Below, piece by piece: positions 1 to 11,500 of a stretch of 64,000 bases of DNA. Both the position numbers and the translations under genes were made by a program. The notes under the pieces were generated by a model. The model did no database searches, was not told where the DNA came from, and worked only from the letters and a program-made list of their open reading frames with translations. Each line of letters begins with the position of its first letter. Within the stretch, counting starts at the first letter, position 1. Source of the stretch: Benincasa hispida (taxonomy: Eukaryota > Streptophyta > Magnoliopsida > Cucurbitales > Cucurbitaceae); the NCBI RefSeq assembly GCF_009727055.1, contig NC_052360.1:70845898-70909897 (forward strand), written 5' to 3'.

Positions 1-384
1 CTGCATATGCATTGGAAAATGATTTGTTGTTGCATGAGTGTAGCATGATCGCATAGTCTGACACATTCCCAGGTAACGCTAGTTAAAGACCTTCTCAACC
101 CGTTCCTCCGCATACTTAGTGCATCTATCGTATAATCAAACTTTTCTCAAATCTGTCGCATTTATTTATTCTATTACCGCAACCAACAAACCAAACAACT
201 ATTTGAGTTACCGGTTACCGCAAAGTCTTCCTGAAAATTACCACCGCATACTGTTTTTCCAAGTCCCTGAGTTCGATCCTGAACTTATCAGGAAACTCAG
301 TGGGGTTTATACTTAGATTCCACTGGGAAAACTTGTTGCTTAATGCAATTCCATCACCGCATTTCATTCCATATTTTCACCTCA

Positions 385-1224
385 TATTTTCAGCCTTCTT
401 TTCCTTCAGATAACGAGGACAATTCTTTTTCCAGTGTCTGTTCTGGTTACAGTGGAAACATTTTCCTTTTTCAACCGGTGGTGAGTTAGCAGGCGCACTC
501 CCTTTTCCTTTACTACCCTTCTTCTTCTTCCCCTTTCCAGAGTTAGAAGTGGAAGGTGTAAACTTTGTTCCTAAAGTCGAACCTCGATAGAACCTTTTAA
601 AGGACGAGACAACCTCCCTTTTTTTTCCTTACTTTTCAGCAAGGATTGGTAAGTCTATAACTCGTTGAGAAGAATGGTAAGGGAGTAGTCCACTTTGTTA
701 AGAATCGTATTGCTAACAAAGTGGAGGAAGCTCTCTGACAATGTATGCAGGATAATGTTAACCTGATTGCCCTCATCGATTTTAGACCCATTTATCTCCG
801 CCACGTTAAAGTGGACCATCATATTTAGCACGTGTTCACGAACAGAGGTGTCTTTCTCTATTTTGGAGATGAAGATGTGTTTTAGAGCCCCATGCTTGAG
901 CTGCCCAGACGGTTGTCCGAACATTCCCCACAGGGACTCCATGATTTCATGAGTTGATACCATGGACTCGTGTTTCTTGGCCAACACGTCACCAAGACTA
1001 GCCAGAATATAGGCTCGGGCCTTCTCGTTTGCTCGTGTTCAACGCTCGTATGTCGTCCGAACATTTTTAGTAGCGTCTTGAGGTGGAATAGAAGGACATT
1101 CCTCCGTAAGAACAAACTTCAGATCCTCGATGATGAGTATCGTCGTGAGCATATGTTTACAACTTGAATAGTTTTGGCTATTCAGTTTTTCGGTGCTAAG
1201 TAAATTGATAGTGGTAGAAGCCAT
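385..1224 (-). pseudogene. Copia gag remnant with CCHC zinc knuckle
   Basis: The start ATG at 1224 opens a gag of the UBN2/retrotrans_gag type (MASTTINLLSTEKLNSQNY, then a frameshift). The frame resumes at 987-655 with the tract containing MVSTHEIMESLWGMFGQPS. A CX2CX4HX4C zinc knuckle (CFHCNQNRHWKKNC) lies at 460-419. Gag forms the particle that packages element RNA, and the knuckle binds nucleic acid. At least one frameshift (about 1039-987) and a stop after 655 make it non-functional. Confidence 0.7.
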
Positions 1225-3280
1225 TAAAAACCGTTGCTAAAAAAACGAATAACCTTTTATAAGACTTTGCAAAAAAAAAAAAAAAAAATCACATTTTTTT
1301 AACCAATTAGTTTTAACAAAACAGATTCCAAGTACCCTAAGTGAAAAGACTTCTATTTTGTAATGATGCCCTACCGGGGCAGGACAAACGTCACTGGTGG
1401 GGTGATCAGATGTCCCTTCACTGGGATGAGACATTCTCAATCATTAGGTAGAACCAACTCTTGGAACTAAACCTACTAGCCACAATTTATTTGGTCTAAG
1501 ACAGTTAACCCTTACCAATCCCGCGTAAGTGTAACCCCTCATTTTCGGCCCCAGAGTCCTGCTCTAATGCGCCCACCATAGGGAAAAAGCATATTAGGAT
1601 AAGAGACTAAGTAACTTTATCCTCTTACAGGAGATCAAACAAAGAAACGCGCAAAACAACCATCCTATAGGGGGACACACCCAAGGTGCCACGAGGCGAT
1701 GCACAGAAACTTTATTCAATCCAACGAGGGAGACCAGGGATATGCTATCGCACTTCCCGCTCCCACTTACTATGAACACTCTCTCCATCCACCTTGATAT
1801 TAATCTACCCAAACACCATCCGTTAGGGGGACACGCCAAAGGTGCCTTGAGGCCGAGGGTAGATCTCACGGTGTGGACTATGAGGGAGAAACGCGAGATG
1901 TGAAAATGAAGCATCAAATGCCCTAAGTACCTCCCACTGAATGTTTTACATAGGAGTTTATTAACCTAGACTATCCGACTACTAATAATGATCTAAGTCA
2001 TTTATTAAGTTTGCTCAAAAACAACTTTTGTCTTTGAAATTAAAAAACAAATCCAAGTAGTCACATTAAACTCTTTAATGGACTAGCCTTAATTTGCATG
2101 CATGCATCAAATTTATCTAAATTACCTTTCCTGGTAGATTCCCAGGTAGGGGTGTTTCGTTACCTTCATCTTAAATAACCTAGCCTAGACAGAATCCGCC
2201 TTAGACAAAAGGTCTATTATAGATAGATTTGCTACATATTAATCTTTTACTAATTATTTTAGTTCTAATTTCATTTTATAACCATTTATAAAATAAACAA
2301 CTAAAACACTCATGTCACATAACAAAGTGTTTATAACGCTTATAAATATTACGTTAAATAAATAAAGCATACATAAATATAACTCTTATATTATATGATG
2401 CATGAGCATGCCCTTATGAAAATTAAATCATGCTTCACTAAATCATAACACTTATAATAAAGAGAATATGCATGACCTAAGGTGGGATTTATCTATATGT
2501 TCATACCATATGAAAAACAAAAACAAAAATATATATATATATATATATATATACACATCACATGTATAAAACCATAGATTAATGAACCGGGATGAACCAA
2601 AACAAAACCGGAATGAGAAAACAATCTATTTACATAATTCAGCTGAGCAAACCGGTTCACAAGCGAACTGGGTCTTGAACTACCGGGTGAAGCTCCTATC
2701 GTTTAGTAAACGCCTCTAGGTAAACGATCGTGTAGTGCACACTAGACGATAGCATAACAGCTAAACGATTGCATAGACAACAATGAGGTTGTGAAGCCTG
2801 ATCGTTTAGACGGTCGCTTAGCACGCGAAAGGTAAACGATTTACCATGCAATTACTCCGTGATCGTATAGTCAGTAACTAAGCAATGAGGCTTGCTGAGC
2901 TATACGATCGTCTAGTGCGCGTGTGCATTAAATGAAAGTCGAGCACCCAATACTCAGCGATCGTCTACATGACACGACCAACACTTGATTGTCTTCTTCC
3001 ACAAAGAACAGCAACCCTTGCTCCGAACTTCATCACGAGCGACTCAAGACTCAAACTAACTTTGAATTTACAGACTCGAAAGCAATTAATTGTGCCCAAA
3101 AAACGCAGGGGCCTTTACAATTAACTAGAGAATTCAACAAACCGAGGTTACATCCCAGCAATTTCCATTAATCCACACATCCACAAACAAATTACACTTA
3201 AAACAGAGAGTAGACATGCTGCACCCACCGTGAATGTAAATGCAATTCTTTTACGGCAATGAATTGGAATATCAGAAACC
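1225..3280 (-). other. Untranslated leader of the left-edge Copia element
   Basis: This non-coding interval lies between PBS and gag. It holds two imperfect copies of a 'gggggacacacccaaggtgcc'-like block (near 1671 and 1827), a poly(A) run at 1270-1288, an (AT)n microsatellite at 2529-2552, and at 2690-2980 a cluster of RATCGYNTAG-type motifs that continues inside the LTR (3600-3960). I see no host gene here. Confidence 0.55.
2529..2552. repeat. (AT)n microsatellite
   Basis: About twelve uninterrupted AT dinucleotides. Confidence 0.95.
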
Positions 3281-3294
3281 TGGCTCTGATACCA
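3281..3294 (-). other. Retrotransposon primer-binding site
   Basis: On the minus strand this reads TGGTATCAGAGCC, the usual plant Copia primer site pairing with initiator-Met tRNA, two bases inside the LTR terminus at 3297. It fixes the orientation of the left-edge element. Confidence 0.85.
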
Positions 3295-3296
3295 AT

Positions 3297-5599
3297 TGAA
3301 GGAACTCTTATTCAAGAGTACCTAGAGCGGAAGCGAATCTTTCCAATTCATTGTGACAGAATTACCACACGTACATTCAAACATACTAATATGTATTCAT
3401 AACACTAAAGAGATCAAGAGATCATACTAGATGAAGATTTCTTCTTCACAACGAGTCTAAAACCCAATCGTCTACCTCGAACAATCACCAATCGAACAAA
3501 CGAAAACGGAGATGTCACTACTACTCAGAGCCCTTAGTATTCTTGGAGTGAGAATCCAAAGTGTGGGCTTTGTTCGGATTTGGTGGAGGGAAGGAGGAAG
3601 AGAGACCGTACACAACGATCAAGCAAGTGGGAGATGAGGTCGTCTATCGCATAGACAAAATGCTTGATCGTTTAGGTGAAGTATATGATCGTGTAGGAAA
3701 AAGTAAACAATCGTCTAAATAATCGTGTAGGAAAGGGTAAGTGATCGTCTAAACGATCATGTAGAAAAACTAAGCAATCGTTTATACAATCGTTTAGTAA
3801 ATACCGGGAGCTAAACAATCACTTAGGAAAAGGTAAACGATCGTTTAGCTAATAGCACGCGAAGGTGTAATCGGTAAGTGATCGCTTAGCAATATTGTAT
3901 ATGTAAGCGATCGTGTAGGCACTATCGTATAGGCACTGATTTTCTAAGCGATGACACACTCTTTTTCACAATATCCACGCATCTCATGCTTAACACACCG
4001 TCAACTATTTATGCATCTCGAAGTGATCTTTCAATGCACTCATCCGTTATTAGAACAGAAGAGATGCCGTTCCATTTCCTTTATAACCGTCTAATGAATG
4101 TGATCTCATCATATTCATATCATATAAATTAATATCATATATTAATTATAATATTTTCCTTTACTAGATATAAATCATATTTATATCCATTTTCCTCCAA
4201 ATTAATGCATTTCATACATAAAATTAATTATATCATATTTAATTAACTCGTTCAATTATAACATATATAATCGAACTCCCTCTTATCAATTTGAACATTT
4301 CAAACTGACCCAAAAATTGACTCTCAACTTGTATCCAAGCTACCAAGGGGACCTTATGGACCTATGGCTCGAACCTCCAACAGTACGTGAATAGCTGACT
4401 AAACTCTTTAGTCACGATATTCACCATCCGTTAACTGCCAGACATTCCACTAAAGACCAATAGTTGAACTCTTCTTGCCACAGATATATTTTCTATATCC
4501 ATTGGATATAACCAATCATTAGTACGATGACCCTTCACAGATGCTCGTAATTACAGCAGGCCAATTTATCGTCTTGCCCTTGTAATTACATCTTCCTCCT
4601 TAAGTACCATTGATCCTACAAATACAACATAGTCCTACTATATGTGAACACCTCTCAGGTCATGAGAAGGTGCGTGGCGCCACATCGTTCAAGCCTCGGG
4701 ATCAGCCCTTAAGAGAGCAATCTATCTACTTACCCCTACTTTGGGGAAGGAATGAACTCAGCTATCTTGTGAAGCTGAGTTCCCAGCTCTCAAATCAGAC
4801 GAATCCTCAAAATGGTAGATTTGAGTTGGCGCTCTGGCCACTAGCACCCATGCCAATCAAAGGACCGCCCTCAATTGTAGGAGTTCCCAACTCACTCAGG
4901 ATTGAGGTCATGTTATCTATGGTCATCCTAGTGAAGTGAAGTCTCAGTCAAAAATGAATTTATATGACAAGAGAATAACACTTCGAGGTCAGGTCTTATA
5001 CAAACTCTTTGTATAGGACGCTACTGCTCACATGTCCACTACACGAATGATCAGGATTAGACTATCTGTGACAAGTCACAACATTTGTAACTATTCCACA
5101 AAGCAGGTCGTGTCCGTAGTGTTACCAGGATAAGGTTTCCCTCTTATATTCATATACTACAGATTATTTTGTTTGTCACTTAAGACATGATCCACTTGTA
5201 TATCATTACATACATGCTTAAGTTACATAAATACAACCAGAGATATTAAGTTTATTGGTTTGTGGTAAAATAAAAAATATCTAAATGTGCAAAGTCAAAA
5301 AGTGAAGTAAATATCATATATATTATACATCAAAAGTATTCGTACAAAGTTGTTTACAAACTACAGGACACGAGACTTTAGGACACAAACCCCAACAACT
5401 AGAATAAGGTATCCAACTTTACCCATATACTATAGACCTTTAGGTTATTTCTTAAACTTGATCCACATGTATGTCAACTACATACTATTGAAGACCACCT
5501 ATAATAACATTGAATTTTTTCGATTAATGGATAAATTATTGTATAACTAATAATTAATCAATTAATTAATTATGAGGTTTTAGGACACAAATCCCAACA
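3297..5599 (-). repeat. 5' LTR of the left-edge Copia element
   Basis: The LTR is about 2.3 kb, bounded by TG/CA termini and next to a PBS. It is related over much of its length to the solo LTR at 14795-16649 and the 3' LTR at 35738-37586; all three share blocks such as 'ggacctaatggacctac' and a terminal 'ttaggacataaaatccaaca'-like end. The outer ~200 bp (5350-5599) looks like a degenerate duplication of 5128-5396, because the 'taggacacaaaccccaaca' terminus occurs twice (near 5379-5396 and 5580-5599). Confidence 0.75.
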
Positions 5600-8573
5600 C
5601 TATCCAAATGAGGATGCTCTGAAAAACGTAGGTAAAATAGAGGCTCTAAGTCTGAGTCTTCATCACTTTTATGAGGAAGTTGTGATTCTGTGTATAGATC
5701 GATGTGTTACACCCATCACTATAACCATAGAAACCCTAATCACTTGAATAACTATAGTTACTATAAGATAGCCATAATTCAATTTTGAGGTGAAATGAGT
5801 TTGAATGGGGTCAAAAATTAATAAATGTTTCCTTTTCAAACTATTTTTCTTGGAAATTAAATTATTGGATGGTTAAAAAAGCAAAACTCGGTGAAATGAT
5901 GTGAAATCCAATGAAAAAAGTTTGAATGAGATTAAAAATAAATATATATATTATTGTTTCAATTTTGTTTAGATAATTGTAGACACTCGTAGACGTCTAT
6001 CAGTGATAGGTACTAATAGATGTCTATCAATGTTCGTAAAATTTTGTTATATTTAATAAAAAAATTATCAGTTTTTTATATTTTAAAAACCTCCATTTCT
6101 TTTTTTGAAAATGAAAATTTTGGATGGTAAAAAAAACAAAAGTCAAGTAAAATGATGTGAAAATTCAATTAAGAAATCTGAATAAGGTAAAAAATATATG
6201 TGTGTGTGTTCTTTTTTTTTCTAAATTCATTTTATTGAAAATGAAATTTTTGGAAGGTAAAAAAAATCAAAATTCACATAATTCAATTTTGAAATGAAAT
6301 GAAAGTTCGATGAAAAAGTTTGAATGAAAAAATAATATATATTCTTTTTTGTATTTTTTTTTTTAGGAATTGGAATGTATGTCAAAATTTAAGGTTTCAT
6401 TCTGAAAAATGGAAAAACCGCCCAAAAATAAAATTTATAGCAACTCACGTGACATGCACATGACCACAAATTTCTGAATCCTTGATTTGCCCTTGTTTGG
6501 TTCGTAATAGTTTTTGTTGATGAAACTACAAATACTAGGTAATTGTATAATAAAAAACAAAGCCGAGTTATGTATACAAAGTAATTGTTTATATTTCTCA
6601 AATAACAGCTGCCCACCTAATTTTGCTCATGTAGTTAACATAATCTCCATATTTGATTATTATTTTATATTATGTTTAACCACTTTTCGAATTAATCTCA
6701 CCTTGATTAAATATCCAGATTTTTCTACCAAATTATATTTTAAATATCCATATATAATTAACTTCTATTTTATCGGTACATTTTATTCAAATATTTGAAT
6801 GATTTTTCATTACTTTATACGTAGTCAATTTTACTCAAATCTTTGAATTGTTTTTTATAATATTTTATATACATTCTTAATAAATTATTGTATATTTTTC
6901 ATTTAATAAATTAGTTTTATATACTATTTTTGCTATTATTTTAACGATTTGGAAAAAAGAAATATCACTTCGTAAAAAAATAGTCATAACTTTTGTTACT
7001 CATACAAAGTGTTCATCAATTTAGGTTTTGTTATGGTTTCTTTACCAAACTTCTGTTTTTTCTATGACTTTACAACGGATTAGACTCTTGATGGGAAAAG
7101 AATTCTCGCTACCATGATTTTCGAAATTTTGAGGTGCATATTCCATCAAATTTATCGTTCCAACAATTTGTGGAATATATCAAAGGTAAAAAATTTTCTC
7201 GTTCGACAATGTACTGGATTGGTTCTGCCAATTCGAATATTGTTCAAAGATATTTTGTGGTTAATGTCAGTTTTATCAAGAGTCCCCCAAATTAGTGATA
7301 CTACAAATACTAGGTAATTGTAGAATAAAAAACAGGATCAAGTTATGTATACAAGTCAATTGCTGATGTTCCTTAACAACAACTGCCCTCTTAATTTATT
7401 AAGGTTGTTGAAAATAAAGATATTTTGTAGTTCCAAACAAGACACTGATCATTCTTCCCAAACTCTTAAGGGATTTTTCAGTCGTGTTCCCACTAAAGTA
7501 GGTTGACTTTTTAGGAGCAAGTCTCTATTGAAAAAAGCAGTTTATTTGTTATATACATGAATTAGACACTTTATCAGAATGCATTGTTTAATGTGTGATA
7601 GTTGTCTAAGTAGATCATATTTGTTGTTTTCAAATAGTTTTGAAACTCACCTTTAGAATTCCATGTGGAGTAGTTTTGACGATTGTTAATCATTATTTTC
7701 TAATTTTAGATTCCATTTTGCTATTTTTACAATTAATTTTTTTTTTTTGCTATTTATCCAAATGAAAACTTTAATTTTACTATTTATCTAGTCGACCCTC
7801 TTTTTTTCAAATTCAATTTCTTTCCAAATGAAAGTTTTGGATTAAAAATTAAAAAAATTTAAAAGACAGCATACCAAAAAAACTTGATATTGAAAAAAAA
7901 ACATAAACAAATATTAAAACGACATAATCAATAGAATATCCACGATTTGCTTGAACTAAGAATAACATTTCCATGACAATATATCATCAACAAATCATTA
8001 AATTTTGAGAAAAACAATCTTACCCCAATCTCTCTATCGGGTACGTGATTTTATGGATATTCTGGCGAGATGCAATTTTTTTTATCCTTGATTTAATCGA
8101 TCTTTGTGTTTCATGCGTACAATTTTCAATAAAGTGAATTTGAACATCAATTTTTATCATCATCAAGTGACCATTTACACCTATCGGTTAGATAGACCTC
8201 TTTCAGAAGGAGAATTCATTCCCTGTACTGGAAACAACAAATCAAATTCCCCAGAACAATGAAGGGCAGCAAAAATGAAAAACAAAATGCTCTATTCAGT
8301 CTGTCTAAATAAACAGTATGCTATGCTGAGGGGAAGAAAGAAAAGTCATAAATAAATAGTTTGATCTGGCAAAAAGTCATAACCAACAGTTGAAACACAC
8401 ACAAAGGGAAATGGACAAGGAAAAATAGAAGACTTTGACAATTTACACCTAAACAAATATTAAACTTAAAAATCATTTTTGATACAGGAGAGAGTAGAGA
8501 CTATATTATTCTAGTCAATTTCCTGCCCCAGATCAAAAACCCACAGTTTTCTAAGGGAAAATTTATAGAGAGA
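5600..8573. other. Intergenic AT-rich DNA with old diverged repeats; 3' flank and UTR of the RGG gene
   Basis: No coding exon is recognisable. 5750-6340 holds three diverged copies of an AT-rich unit ('gaaatgatgtgaaa', 'tttggatggtaaaaaa'). A ~100-bp segment at 6527-6625 recurs at 7297-7400 (shared core 'ctacaaatactaggtaattg'). The right end, from about 8573 down to perhaps 8220, is probably the 3' untranslated region of the minus-strand RGG gene; the exact poly(A) site cannot be placed by eye. Confidence 0.5.
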
Positions 8574-11500
8574 TCACTTCGCACCTAAGGTCGGGAACTG
8601 CCCCGGGTCTTCAATGGATGGGGCTGCAACATTGCTCATTGAGCTACCACTGTATCCTCCCCTTAAACCACGGCCACGACCCCTTCCTCGGCCACCAGGG
8701 GCGTAGTGTCGCTCTCCTTCCGCAGGCCTCAAAAACTCATTAATACTCAAAGACTAACAAGTGGACAAAAAAAACCAGTCAATTTAATTTAACCTTTTAA
8801 AAGGTCTATTTTTCAAATTTTCAGGATTTTTTAAAAACCAAATGCCCAATTTACATAGCAATGTACGTAAAACATTTTATCAATGAAATATGAGACTGCT
8901 TCTCATTATAGAAAAAAGAAGGGGAAAAAAAAAAGACATGGAGAACATTTCTGTGTTATGAAGGGCTAAAAAACAATGTCCTAGGGCAAGCAAAATAAAT
9001 GAAATTTTCATTGATGTTATAAAAAGAGTCTAATGCCTAACATACAATGATATGTAACGGAACACAAAATGAATTTAGAACCATAGCTTTGTATAAAAAT
9101 GTATTTGGAAGCAAATTCTATCATCTGGAATAAACATACTTAAACGAATTAAATTCATTCTTTAGGAATCTAGTGTAATCAAATTGAAGATCATTGCAAT
9201 TTAAAGCTGGCATTTTTAATGAAGATCAAGAAAGTTGGAAGATAAAGGTCAAATAAAATACTTCAAAGCACAATTTTATAATAAACTTCTTTTCCTCTAA
9301 TAATGGTTCTAAATAATCAAAAGGGAAAAATACCTTTTTAGTCCCCGAGTTTTCAAGAATATGTGCATTCGGTCTATGAGGTTTCAATTTGGCCATTTTA
9401 GTTCAAGTTTTACAAAATAGGTCTAAAAGGTTCTTATTCTTATTTTCTAAATTAATTAGATATTTTTTTAATATTCTTTTAAATTTTGATATGACATTTT
9501 TAAATAAAAAATATATTTTCTCTCTCCTCTCTCTTCCCATTCACTAACTCTTCTCTCTTCTCTCTACTCCCTTCTCCACGATTCTTCTCTCTCTCTCCCT
9601 CTTCCCCTGCCTTCACCATTCTTCCTTCTTTACTGATCCATTTTCTTCAATAGCAAAGCGTACTACAATTGAATTCGACACCACCATCTTGGCGAGAACT
9701 TGTTTTTTTTTTCAGTACCATTGGCATCGATAGAAAAAAAAATAAAATCATAAGTTTTTATATGAACATTTCAAAGAATTTGTACAATTTCATAATCTCC
9801 ATTTGTGTCAAGCTTTACTCATTTTTAAATTACAGAGTGCAAATCTGCTAGTTGAAATAATTAATATCGGCACATTCTCATGAAACTTAAAAATTGTTAG
9901 AAGTTTAATCTTTCTCTACTTGACAACATGGCCTATCGCATGAAAGTTTAGAAGGTTTGAAGAATAAAAGAAAATAAGAGGCCAAAGGGAATGTGTCCAT
10001 TGGAGGAAGGAGAGAAGAGATGGAACTGGAAAGTGGGAACGATGATGGAAGAAGGGGAGGGGAGGAGAGAGAAGTGGAGAGTGGATGGGAAGAGGGAGGA
10101 GAGAGAATATATTTTTTTATTAATGTCATATCAAAATTTAAAAGAATATAAAAAATATCTAATTAATTTAGAAAATGAGAATAAGGACCTTTTAAAAACC
10201 TATTTTGTAAAACTGAAGGACTAAAATGACTAAATTGAAACCATAGGAACCAAATGCACATATTCTTGAAAATTTGGGGAACCTAAAAAGGTATTTTCAA
10301 TTTCTTCTGGTCAACCTGAGCATAGGCTCACCAAGTAGGTCACCTCCCTCTACCTACTCTAATAGGTCATTAGTGCAAATTTCAACCATATGTAAATAAT
10401 ACTCTTCAAGAAAAACAAATTCAACTAAATTTCTTTTGGTAGGTTCCAGATAAACCCAATAAAGAGCATCCTATGTGCTTGCAGGACAACGTTGTTTCAA
10501 AATATAAGGCTTGAGGAAAGGAAGATGTGAGGTTAGACTACGATGGAACAGAAGAAGTTGCCTCTGCCTATGTTGAACAAGAGGCACACTTATTGACGCT
10601 ATATGGACGGATTTCTACCCAAGAAAAGTTAAATTCTTCCTCTGGAAAATTAGTCACAATGCCATCAATACAAATGATAAAATCCAGAGACGTTTCCCAC
10701 AAGTGGCCCTCTCTCCACAGTGCTGCCATCTTTGCTACGCTGCTTATGAGACCCCAAACCACCTTTTCATTCACTGCCCATTTACCAAGCATTTTTGGAA
10801 AGAGATCACCTTTGGATGGTCTACTCCACTTCCTAATGATTTATCGAGCCTCCTCATGTATACTCTCTCACTGGCAATCCTTTTGCCTCACACAAGAAGA
10901 TTTGTGGTCACATATGATTCGCGCTTTCTGATGGTTATTATAGAAGGAGAGGAACAATCATCTCTTCAATGATAAAGGACGCTCTTTTTGACATCTTTTT
11001 TGAACATATTATCCACCTTGCTATGACTCGGTGCAAATGTATATTTATCTTTACATCTTATGATCTTACATCTCTTTTGACCCATTGGAGAAGTCTTCTC
11101 TAACTCCTTTGGTTCCAGACAATCTCACCTTTTGTAAATTTCATACATCAATGGATTTTGTTTCTCATAAAAAAGAAAAAGAAAAAGAAAAAGAAAGAAC
11201 GAAGAAAACTCAATTTTCTTTTCTTCTCCCCTTTTACTATTTTATTTTTGTCTATTTTTCTTTGTTCATTTAATTCATCATAACAACATTGGAAAAAAAT
11301 ATAGGCTCGTAGGGTCTGGAGTCACGTTCTTTCACCATCTTCTTGGGGCAAGGCAAAATTTCAGTTTCTCCAGATTTTTTTCTCTATTTTCAGGATGATC
11401 TTAGATGAATAACTCATGAAAACTAATGTATATTGTGATCGGCAATTGAGATCTTTCACTCTTTTATAATGTTGTTATGTTATGATATAATTTTAAAGTT

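Larger units (their letters stand above)
1..5599 (-). mobile_element. Ty1/Copia LTR retrotransposon, 5' part (LTR, PBS, leader, gag), cut by window edge
   Basis: Read on the minus strand, the element starts at 5599 with TGTTGGGATTTGTGTCC. Its 5' LTR runs to 3297, and a primer-binding site matching the 3' end of plant initiator-Met tRNA (TGGTATCAGAGCC) follows at 3294-3281. A ~2-kb leader leads to gag, whose first ATG is at 1224. Protease, integrase, RT and the 3' LTR would lie left of base 1. The coding part has frameshifts and stops, so the copy looks inactive. The call rests on LTR ends TG...CA, the PBS spacing, a Copia-type gag and a CCHC zinc knuckle. Confidence 0.85.

Noticed and set aside
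1594..1917. 107-residue minus-strand frame in the left-edge Copia leader
   Set aside because: It overlaps a duplicated non-coding leader block and lacks any Copia protein motif or conserved domain.
11085..11273. Short plus-strand frame rich in KEKEK
   Set aside because: It is produced by the A-rich LINE tail (aaaaagaaaaag) and not a protein.
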